Positions 36,701 to 48,700 of a DNA stretch of 64,000 bases are shown here, in pieces (within the stretch, counting starts at the first letter, position 1; each line of letters starts with the position of its first letter). The notes below the pieces were generated by a model. That model ran no database searches, was not told the origin of the DNA, and saw nothing but the letters and a program-made list of their open reading frames with translations. The position numbers and the translations under genes were made by a program. The stretch spans positions 16,393,511 through 16,457,510 of the forward strand of contig NC_088210.1 of assembly GCF_037126465.1 (NCBI RefSeq), read 5' to 3'. The stretch comes from Ornithodoros turicata (lineage: Eukaryota; Arthropoda; Arachnida; Ixodida; Argasidae).

Positions 36701-39700
36701 GAATGTAATCAACTTTAGAATGAAACATCTCCCGTGAAACGAGCACCGCTTTTACAAAAATACTGAGGTAAGCTGAAGTACAAAGTATTGCAGAAATTGA
36801 GGAAGCAACCACCGGGCCAATGAGCAGCGCCACCTATGACATGGTGGTTATAATCTAGTATGTCGTGCCTATAAGTAACTTTAAAAGTGCACTAAAGCGA
36901 AGAAATTTCTCCTTAAAAATTTAACGACTGGCAGTCCACCCACCTGGCAGCGATAATGGAGGTCACGCGAATGGGTCTGCAGGTGCAAAGAGTAAAGACC
37001 GTGCGTCTCGAAGTATTTCTCGCAGTGTGGGCAACTCGTCCCCTGCTGCTCGGTGTGAGCCTGCAGGTGCTCCTGGTAGCTTGAGGGAAGCACAAAGACC
37101 CTCGGGCACTGAGGGCAGGGATAGCTCTCCGTCGTGTGCGTCGCCCTAATGTGACGCTCAGCCTGGTTACGCTCTATGAAGCCCTTGCCGCACAGGTCGC
37201 ACGCGTAGGGCCATACGCCGGTGTGGTCTACCAGGTGGCGCAGGTAGCCCTTGCGGCTGTACGAGGCATACTCGCAGTACTCGCACTGAAACAGCTTCAG
37301 GTTGGGAGCGTGCTGGAAACGGAAGTTGCAACATGCGATTATCTCATTAAAAGTGACACTGAGAAAAATTAATTAGAATGAAAATGTTTTCGATGATACT
37401 CTTTGATAACAAAAATGAATAGTCTTAGTATAATATGTGGGATATTTCGATAAGCACGTAAAAAAAAAAAAAATTTAATGCTACACAAAAATGTGCAATC
37501 CACAGCATTTATCTGCAGGGAACATCGGCCTTCGATTGCAAGATATTTTATAAAGCTTAAATGAAAATAAAAAAAATAAAAAATTATTTTTAATTAAATT
37601 ATTAATTAATTGTTTATTTTATTTTAATTAAACTCTGAAATGTGCTAAGCTGCACTGACGTGTTCTTAAGAGAATCAGGAGGTGCATTGGGCATTTACCG
37701 AGATCCAACCGAAGATATACTGCCTGCTGTAATGGTAACAGCTGAAAAAAAAAAGTGCTCTCTCTCTCTCTCTCTCATTATTTTTATTGTCATCTTTGTT
37801 TTGCTCTATTGCTCACCTGACATTATCGCCGATTAGACAGGTATATGAATTCTGTCCCGAACACCTTTAAACTTAACCAATATTTCGAGATATCCAAGTT
37901 CGAGTTAACGATGAGCACTCGTTACTCTGTTACACAGCAGCGTTGTGCAACAGAGTGCACAGACGCGAGATTTGTTTAAAATAGAAATATAAGCTTACTG
38001 TTCCGTCGGGCATCAGTGCCTTGCCCTTGTCAGAGAGCGCAGGTTGAACTGAAACGAGAAACGAGTATACCAGTGAGATTCTCTGCACCAGTTAGACCCC
38101 CCATGGTTGCCACAGCTTACTAGTTGTTGGGAGAACTTACATTTGTGCCCACACAGAAGATGCAGCATAAGTTCCCTTTTGGTCATGAACTTCATGGGAC
38201 ACAGGTTACAGGGGTGATTGGTCTCCCTCAGGTGAACTCTGCTCACGTGACGTTTCTTCTGGGCCGCAAAGCTGAAGCTCTTGGAACAGTGCTCGCACTT
38301 GAAGGCCTTGATTTCACCGTGCCTTGCTTGTCTGCGATCCAAGTCAAGTCAAGTCAAGCAAAGAAATGAGGCTCACACGCAGGGTTACCGCCAAACAGGT
38401 ATATTACCGGCAGGGCCGGTTATTTGCGCAATCTGCTGGTTGCCGGTAGGAAGGCGATACTGGCAGCGTTTTGCCAGTATTTGTGGCTCAAGACCTTTCG
38501 TAAGGGCTTCTACGGGGTTTTCCCTTCAACATTCCACTACAGCTTGAATAAATCACGGGCCCAACTCTGCAGTCACCAGTCATTTTCTTAGTTATCCATT
38601 TTATTATTATTATTGTTATCATTGTTATTCATTAAATCTTGTGCTCGGGGGGGAGGGGGGAGCAGTGGTTGTGTCGAGCCAGCTAGAACTTGGGCTGTAA
38701 ACAACCTTCATGAGATCTCTGCCTGCAAAGAAGGGTGCCCCACTTTGATCCTGATGCTGGTGACAGCCGTCTTACGAGAAAGAAGGCAAAACAAATGAAA
38801 GTGGGGACACTTTCTCTTTCAGGTGCACATTTCCCGTGCGCTTGTTTGCGATAATGACTTTTTCAAAGTAAGTGGCAGTCCAATTCGGTTGCTCCAATAC
38901 GATCCAGTGTAGTGTTCATGCCTGTTTATAGCAATTCCTAGTATCAATGATCCAGACACACACAGGAACATATGTTTCCTCATATTATCTTCAGCAACCA
39001 CGCTTGTCTCTTTCTCTCTCTCTGTGTGTGTTCGTCCACCCCTCACCCACTTTCTCTTTCCCACAAGCACTTCCTCCTTTCCTTCTATTCCACCTCCTCC
39101 TCTCCTCAGCCGGTATATTTTTCACTACGAAAGGTGGCAACCCTACTCACACGTAGGGTTGCCACCAGGCCGGTATTATACCGACACGGCCGGTTATTTG
39201 CTCGCTCTGCCCGTTGCCGGTAGGAAGGTGATACCGGCAGCCTTTTGCCGGTATTTGTCGCTCAAGACCTTTCATATGGGCTTTTGCGGGGTTTTCTCTT
39301 CAACATTCCACTACAGCTTGAATAAATCTGGAGCACAGATACAACTCCGCAGTCACCAGTTCTTTCCTTAGTTATTCATTATTATTATTATTACACACAG
39401 GAACATATGTTTCCTCGTATTACCTTGAGCTCTCTCTCTCTCTCTCTTGTTTTCTGTGTGTTCTCTTCCACCCCTCACCCACTTCCCTTTCCCACTATTC
39501 CACCTCCTCCTCTCTCTCAGCCGGTATATTTTTCACTACGAAAGGTGGCACCCCCTACTCACACGTGATACTTGAGCGTAGTGTTGGTCTTGAAACTCTC
39601 GTCACAGACGCTGCACCGAAAGGCCTTGTCTTCCCCGTGGCACAGCTTGTGGTTCCGCAGCGCGGTCATGCTGCTCAGGCACTTCCCGCACACGTCGCAC

Positions 39701-42700
39701 TCGGGCTTCATGTCGCACACTCCCGTCTCAACGTGGCGCCGGTAGCGCACCTGGTGGCACGTGATAACAGCGTCACCACTCTACCACTCTTCAAAACGGT
39801 CGGGGACGGTGGCTCACCTCGCTGGAAAATTCTTTGTCGCATTTTTCGCAGGCGTAGTATCTGATCTCGGGATGAGAAGCCAGATGAGACTGCATGCTTC
39901 CGATGGCGAATGTGTTGAAAGTGCAGTAGTTGCATTTCATTTGGGATAGCTGTACGATTTCACCTTCCTTGAAAATCAGAACAGCGTTAGTGGTAACAGG
40001 GAAAATGGAAAACATACGAGGCATTTTTTTTTCTTCTTATTCTTTACGGTATTTTTTGTAATAAAACTACGAGAGCTAACTTAGATGCGGTTTTCGAAGG
40101 TAGGTCATGTGCGTACCGTATTTGCTCGAATGTAAGTCTACCCCCCTTTTCCAAAATCGATGATCGAAAGTAGGGGGTCGACTTATAATCGTGGTCTGCG
40201 CAACCACGTTGCTCTGCGGCCAACGCGCTGGTCACGCGCGTTCGCTTCCTCACATGGAGTGGGGGAGAGAGAGGGAAACGGGTGAAAGAGATTTGGACAT
40301 GTGACAAACGACAGCAATGAAAGCCGTCAAAACGAAAGTTCCTTCTTCCTTTCTCTCCCATGGTTAAAGTGCGTCGTTTCTACGCGGTGTCATTGAAGCA
40401 ATGTGCGATACTCTTTCCCGATGAATACATCTTTTACGTTTTCGTTACCAGAAAAGTTGTTTTGTTCATTTTCATGAATCTCGAAAAGGAAGGGGGGGGG
40501 GGGGGGGGGGGGTCGACTAACATTCGGGTAAATACGGTATGTAACTACAGGACGACTAATGACTAGAGCCGTGCGAATGGCAAAATTGCCATTGCGAATA
40601 GTTTATTAATATTTCGCTTGCACCGCGAATTGAATTCGAATAATCAGAAGAGGCCCAATTTGAATCATTTTGAATACCTCATGGTGAAACATTTTGTGGC
40701 AGTGTGTTCATTGTGTTCATTAGATGATGCTCTGTTCCAAACTTGTGAGCCCCTGTTTGAGAGAAGAGTCCCCCTGTGTTGTGTATGGTAGACTGCATTA
40801 GTGGGATGAACTGCATTGAGAGTTAGTCAACATGATCCATGCAGTATGCTTTGTGCTGTTTGTGCTGAAGTGCTCTTTTATTTTTATTTTTTACCCGAAA
40901 ATCTACCTTTCCACCTGATATCACTCGATTTAACCCTGTTTCACAGCTCCTGAAATAAAACTCGATTTTTACCTCCCGATTTTAAAAAACATAAAACCCA
41001 AAAACACAGGGCCCTAAGTATACGTTCAAACGTCAAAGAGTCATTATACAAAGGCCAAATGCCACTTAGTCAGAACAGCCTTTCGTTGTGTAACTGTGTG
41101 TTAACAGAAAAATTTTGTGATCTGTAGTGATGATTTCCATGGGGCATGCAAGACCTTGAAAATGGTAGCACATCGTTAGAAGTACAAAAACACATTACGA
41201 AAAAGCGTTTATCATACAATAATATAAACTGCTATTCTGATCAGTTGATATGCCAGAGATTATATCTGTATCCCACTGAGTGTCTTATTACCAGAGGGAA
41301 AGAGAGAAAGAGATGAAAGAAAACGTTGACCTCACCCGACTTTCATCCATTGCTTCCACCACATTGAGCACATAGTGACCTAAAGAAATATATGCTGATG
41401 ATCAATTATTTTACAAAATATGTTTGCCATAGCCTACTTTGCCTTATGGTAAAATGCAGTGGGAACCATTGACATTGATTCCATATTTATGCAATTCCAT
41501 TTCCAATTGGTGCAATATTTAGTGAAATTCTTTGTGCAGTAAACATTTTGTGCGGTCATGGACATAATGACATTGAACTTAATGCGCATGTATCTACGTT
41601 GCAAAAAGCCGACAGTCTTACTGGCAACTGTACCGGACCTTTAGAGCCAGCTAGACCTCACAAAGTTCCAAAGCGGCTTGCCTATTGTTCTTCATTCTTA
41701 CGTTCAATTAAATGATTTCGGCACTGCTTATACACACTCAGTATAAATTTCAATAATGCTTAGAGAGTGCATGGCTAATGCTAAACTGAAGCTAACTTGC
41801 AGAATGGCATCACAAAAGGCCTACATATATATGAAAGACAGAATTTCTTTCTCATAAAATACGTTTTTACAGTCTTTTTGTCAACGCCTTTGCAAGGAGC
41901 TACTGCACACGGCAAATTAGCGGAAACAGCAAAGCTCTTTGCAGATCCTGCGAATATCGCAATAAGTAGTCTACACTGCATCAAAGTGATCACAACACTA
42001 AAGACCAATACTGTGCAACATCATCAAAATTATTGATGCTCACAACTATGTGTGTCTTGAAAATGGCGGTCCAGATTCTTCTGGAACATGAATCCCCTTC
42101 GGCACATGCTACACTGAAATGGGTACGCCTTGGTGTGCTTGCGCACGACATGATGGTCTCGCTTGCGCTCTTGGTCGAACGACCTTCCACACAGCGGGCA
42201 CGCAAAGCCTGTCGTCCCTCCTGCTGGAAGTTCTGCTACTGGTGATGCTGCTGCTGCAGCACTGCTGGCAAGCTGGATGTATCATAAAAACAATACACAG
42301 ACAAATAAATGCAAAAGTTAACAAATAAAGCTGAGGTTTCCAGAATAATGCAGTCTACGGCTGCAGATTGAAAAATGTTTGCTAGCGATTTCATGTGGCA
42401 CAATGCGTAGAAAAGCCTGGCACAGTGAAATACCTGTGTCAGAAGTCACAAGCTGGATGACACACACTCTAAAAAGAAAACTTCTCCACATAGCACGGTG
42501 GAGGCCAACTGCTACATAGAATGATGCCGTTACCACACCCTACTTGTGGAAAGCGCAGGGCGTACACCTTTTTGGGACAATTGACGCAACTGCACAATTG
42601 TTCCGAGAAGGCGTACGCCTCTCGTTTTCAACCAATCATGGGGCAGAACGATGCAATTCGAGATGGCGGTTAGCTAAAGGCGTACTATGTGGTGAAGTTC

Positions 42701-45700
42701 TCTTTTTAGAGTGCAAAGGTAACATAAAATTTATGTTTCTGAAGAATAAATAAAGTGAAGGTGCCTTTAGTATGCTTTTTTGTGACCATTTATGTAAATG
42801 TCACAAAAAGGTGTAAGTACGCCTCCTGTTTTCAACAAATTAGGGGAGAAAACGATGTCATTCGGGTTGCTGCTTGGCTAACAGCGTGTCGTGCGGTGAA
42901 GTTCTGCCCTAAGGGTGCACTCAAACCCACACAGCAAAGTTCCACAATGCGTTCACTGATATGCACAAGTATGACATTAAAGGGCTACTGAAGTGAAAAA
43001 GATCCTCCACGTGGATTGAAAGATACCTTGACATCAACGCAGAAAGAACGGGATTCATCTGTTGTGCCATTCATAAGTTATGAGAAAAAAGACTTTTTTG
43101 CCCAATTTATGAGCAAAAAACTCAAATTTTTGACATTTCACAATTTAAGAGCAAAAATTTCATAATTTTTCAAAGTTTTATCATTTGTAAGAGAACAATG
43201 CAATTTACGCTTTCCTTCTCACTCCCGATAAGCGCAACATTGTGGAGAGGTCCCGGTTTGGTCACCTCAAACAGTCTCCCGTGATGATTAGGCAAATCGA
43301 CGAGCGCCCACTCCGCATTGTTGGGCATTGTAAGGAGAAGAGGGAGAGAGAAAGCGCAAATTGTGGTTTCTTTCGCTCATAAATTGAACCTCTGCATGCA
43401 ATAAGGGGAAAAGGCGAAAGATCTCAAACCAAGAAAACTTCAAGTGAATATTTGGTAAAGTAATTGCAGCTAACATGTATCTATGTGTCTACTTTACGTG
43501 CATATCCTGTAAGTCGACTTATCCCCTTATTGCATACAGAGGCTCAGTTACGGACAACACAACTCATGAATCCTGTTCCTCTCGCATCGACGACAAGGCA
43601 ACTACACCTCTCATTCCGCCGGGAGAAATTTCTGCACGTTAGTGTCTCCTTTAACCCATGCTTGCCACATAGCCTTGAGCCTGCTAAAGACCACACACCT
43701 TATCCGCGGTGTCTTCCGCTCCCTTTGCTCCACTTTTCTCCGCTTCAGCTCTGCTCTTTTGGTGCAGCCTCGCATGTTTCTTCAGGTGCAGCTGTAGTCC
43801 GCGCACCGTGGTGAACGTCTTGGAGCAGATTTCGCACTCCTTGTCGCCCTGCTTCACAGTCTCGTAGTGCGACTGCTCGTGCGCGTGCAGCAGCGACGCG
43901 GATGCGAAGCTCCGCGAGCATTCGCAGCAGCTCAGCGTCGGAGGCCCACGTTCGGATACGGCTGGGGACTGGCTCGCTTCTTCACTGTTCTTGCGTCGGT
44001 TGCTCGACTGGACCTGCAGGAAGACATAGGGCCGTCTTCAGCGAGCACCGTGACTTGAGGCTCACGTTTTACGGCCAAGTACGGCAGATGACGTGTTTCG
44101 CCACCAAAAGGTCTACGATACTTTCGTGGTAGTGTTTTAAAGGTATAGGCACGTCTCCCCTTTGTGTTTTTTTTTTTACACTGATTACTGTTGGCGTACA
44201 GTCAAAGTCCTTTATAACGAAACTCAGGGGACAGCAAAACAAATTTGCAGTAACGGTAGTTTCGTTAAAAAGGACGTCCATTATTGGACCTATAGGGCTC
44301 CAGCGGGACCGCAAAAAAATTTGCTGTAGTGGTATTTTCGTTAAAAAGGTGTTCGCTATAAAGGAGTTTGACTGTAGTAATTAGTAGAGCACTGCACGAG
44401 CTCGGGCTTACCTGAAAACCCGAGCCCGGCCCACAGCTTTCTTTTTGTCGGCCTGAGCTGGGCTTGGGTTTGACCACTATGGGCATGGGCGCGTACATTG
44501 CCGTGCCTAAGTCGGGCTCGAGCCTGTGTTACCCTTCTGTTAGTCAAATTTTACAGCCTGATACACTGGGCTGGGCCAGGTAGCCTATAAATTTCTCGGG
44601 CCTGGGCTGAGAAACGTGGGATACGTCGGGCTTGGGCCGGGGCCGGACGGGTAAATCAAATGAAGGCCGGGCTTGGCTTGGGCCTGGGCCTAAGGATGCG
44701 GCCCATGCAGTGCTCTAGTAATCGGTAGGATACAAAGCTGGAATATGGTGCTTTGTTGATGCATTGCCGTTCTGAAAGTATATACGCCATGCAGGAAAGG
44801 AACTGGGTTAGGATCTGTTAGGTCTGACTGAACACCCCTCTAGTATCCTCCTTTCCCTGCTTCTGAAGGCCATTCCCTCATTGGTTGCGCTTTAAATAAA
44901 TGAGCAACAACAGCAACAAAAAAAGCTTGATGTGAACCACATGCATTTCTGACAAGACGAGAGCAAGCCGACAAAGTGATACGTGTTCCCAAGCAATGAC
45001 CATGTATTCAACGAGTTGACGTGTTACATCCCTTCTTTGCAACGCCTCTCATGTGCAGTGACACTGGTGTAGCACGTAACAGATCGTGTTTTACATTGTT
45101 CCCAGTCACAACTGTCTCACATTCACAGATGAACACACTTGTGGTCGTCTGTGTGAATGCGAGAGCGACTGGCAACAATGTAAGAGAGAATGTGCGGAGG
45201 GTGATAGTGTAGCATGGCTTGGTACGTTGAAGAGAGCATCATGCAATTGGTAACACGTCTGACTGGAAATTGGAGCGTGTAGGTTCAAATTCCACTGCTG
45301 ATGGTGCCTTTTCTTCAACCACCATCAATCCACTGACGTCTGCAACTGGGTGTTGTGAAGATTGTGTTGTGTTTGTCTTACTATGTGTGTAAGTGCCTCA
45401 TCTATTACAACGTTTAATGAGCAGTTTTATTTGTTTTCCTTTTTCTTTGTTTTTCTTTTTGTTTGCCTTTATTTTTCCCTTTTTTTCCCTGGTAATAGCA
45501 AGCCGCCATACCGGTGGCTAACCTTTCCCTCTTATTTTTTTTATATATAATAAACATATCCCCCCCCCCCCCTCTACAACCATCCTCAATTAATAATTCA
45601 AAGTCTCACTGCAACATTGAAGCTAACATAGCGGGGCTGCAACCGAATTCCAGTACATTGTCAACTGTGACACCGAAAAGCCCGCAAGGAACTCTTTGAT

Positions 45701-48700
45701 GCAGCAACGACCGCACAAGGATTTACCGATAAGGCGGCGACGACAAACTCACCTGAGTTTTGATGCGCTTGCTGCTACTCTCCACAGACGATTCCTTGAT
45801 AACGGGGACGTGGGTGGCGCAGTGGGCTTTGAAGTCACTGATGGTGCGAAAGTGTTCCTTACACACTTTGCAACACAGTTCTCCGTGAATGGCGTGCAGG
45901 CGGATGTGGTACTTCAGCCCATCCCTGCAACAAGATGGGGACGGACGCGATGAGACGGGGAGTCCCGGCTCGCGATAAACCCACCCGTAACGGTCGCATA
46001 GCGCGGACGCTTACGCTGAGTCAGTTGTGTAGTCGCATATGGTGCACACGCAGGCATTGTCTGCCTGCTCACTGCTCTCTGCAACTGACACGTGAAAGTC
46101 ACTCCTATGTTCCCACAATTTCTTAGTACCATTCTCATCTGAATGTGACTGATACGGCACACAGCTTACCTGATAAACCTGCTGGGTCATCGATGTCTTC
46201 AGAGTTATCCTGAAATGAGTTGGGAAACACACTGTGGATCATTTTCTCTGGCCCTCGCCTCGTAGGTTGTATCTGAACCACGACCTACTACAGGGTTAGT
46301 CTACCAAACGTTACACATTTCGATCGCATCTTAAAAATAGAAGACGGGGTTTATCCAACACCAAACTTTGCAGACTGGTAGCGCCATTGGTCTGAAGTTT
46401 TGTTGGAATTTTTTGTGAGCATTATGGTCCTGTAAAAGAGAAATTAAAAAAAAAAACAAGCAAAATTTCACTCTATGCATTTTCTATGGCCTATCCCACT
46501 CAAAAGCCGCCATTTTCTGCTGTATGCGCTCCATTTTCATTTCACCACACACAGGTGGCACCAGCATATAGAACAAGAGGATTGGTGCATAACGTCAGAA
46601 TCTGCATGTCACATCGTTGCAGGCAGCGCTACCTGTGTGAAGTGATGTGAACGTGAAGCAAACAGAAGAAAAAATGGCAGTGTTTGTGTGAGATAGGCCA
46701 TTGAAAAAGCATGGAGCGAGATTTTGGTTTATTTTTAATTTTCTTTCTACGTGACCGTAGCGCTTACAAAAAATTCAAATGAAACTTCAGATAAATGGCT
46801 ATCAGTTTGCAAAGTTTGGGATGGGCCAAATCTAGTCTTCTATTTTTACAGGGCGATCGAAATGTGTAACGTTTGCTAAAATAACCCTGCAGATTATAAC
46901 GATCACGGCATAATCGGCATCCCCTATGAAGGGCCCATCCGCACGATCCGCTAGGGGCGCTACTCATCGGCACGCGAGATCTGCATCATGATTGGACAAT
47001 GGAAATTTGAATTTTGAACGCGAAGAAGCGGACGTGTGATTACAGTAGCAGACGACAGCGAAAGCTCCTATGAAAACGCGTAAGAATGATGATGATAATC
47101 AACTTTAGAAAGGAGCTTCACTCGTGGGACATTCACCGCTTGTACAAAAATACAAAGGTAAACTCAAATACAAAGTATTGCAGAAATTGAGGAAGCAATA
47201 ACCGGGCCGATCAGTGGTGCCACCGCTAGCTTCCAAATACGGTGCTGGGAAGACATGGCCAAGCCTATGACATGGTCGTTATAGTCTAGTAGGTCGTGCT
47301 CCGAATACATGCACCAAAGGAGGTAATTCAATTCTGCACTCTGCCTTCAAGCAGACAATTTTCACATACCAAATCCATGACTTGAGCACTTGACAAATCT
47401 AGAAGCAAAAACAAACACGGGACATATATAGAAATGTGGTTACCGAACAGACTTCGGTACTTAAAAGGACAGAAACAAACCTGCAAGGTTGTCCGGGTCA
47501 TAGTCGGACAACTGAAGGAAACAAACGAAAAAAATCAGTTCATTCTGCAGTGTCAGCTGTGTACATGGGATTGTGCCACTTGCCTTGTCTAAGCAGTCAT
47601 GCTTAAAAAAATGCGTACTTTCGTATCTAACAATGAAAGTAACACTTTGAATCTACTTGCAGCTGACACTGACATGACACTACATCACATAATATATTAC
47701 TCTCTGGGCATAAAGGCATTCAAACCATACAACATGAAATTACAACAACAACAACAACAATAAATTATTCACTTTGTGGCAAAATCCGCCATTTCTGTAA
47801 CGCATAGATTTCACAGCACTAGATATCCCAAAATGATGTTTTTTTTCCTAGCATATTTCATATCCAGCACTAATCAGTACATTTCACATAAGAATTATGG
47901 GTGATAAATGATAAAATGGCAGTGACAGAGCATGAAAATGCAGCTTATTTTGACGGAAAATATTTTCTCCTCTCACTCCCTTTCACCAAAGTATGGTTAA
48001 AACCATTTGATTTGATTGTGCAATTACTGCGTTATCCAAATATTTTATATGTAGAACCTGCGTTTTTCCAATAATGTACGCAATTGGTGCTCAAGAAATT
48101 TAATGTAACATTTTGGTGTTACAGGTTAGCATAGGGTTAAATTAATTAAGTTAAATAAAATAAATGAGTTACATTAAATGTCATCAAACTAAACTCTACG
48201 CCCCTAGACCTAAGGGACCTTTCGAACAGAGAGCTTCCCACCCTCAACTTTTTGAGAAAAAAATCTGTATCACATGCAATATGCAGTACACCAGCTGTCA
48301 ACAGAGCTCCTCAGTCTCCCTCTCTCCCCTATTGTTGTGGAGTGACCTCATTGGTCCCTCTCCAAAATGACTGGATAAGATTTCAAGGTCAAAGTGCAAA
48401 TGCTTTCTTCTGTCAACTCATGCCATTTACGAATGACCCCTTATGAGTGCATTGTGAGTAGAGAGACACTTTGTCACATGGTTTCTTATAACCTCACCCC
48501 CTCCCCTGCGTGGAGAGGAACTGTCGTAGCGTATTGCCGCTGTGGAATAGGGCGCGTTTGCGTATTCAACGAAACCCGTCCGTCAACGGTAGCAACGGAG
48601 TAGCAACCCCGAGAGGAATACGCTGTATGGAAGTAGGTCAGCTGTCTGCGCAGCTCCTCGATTTCCCTCTCTCCTCTATTGCCCGTGGAGCAACCTCATT

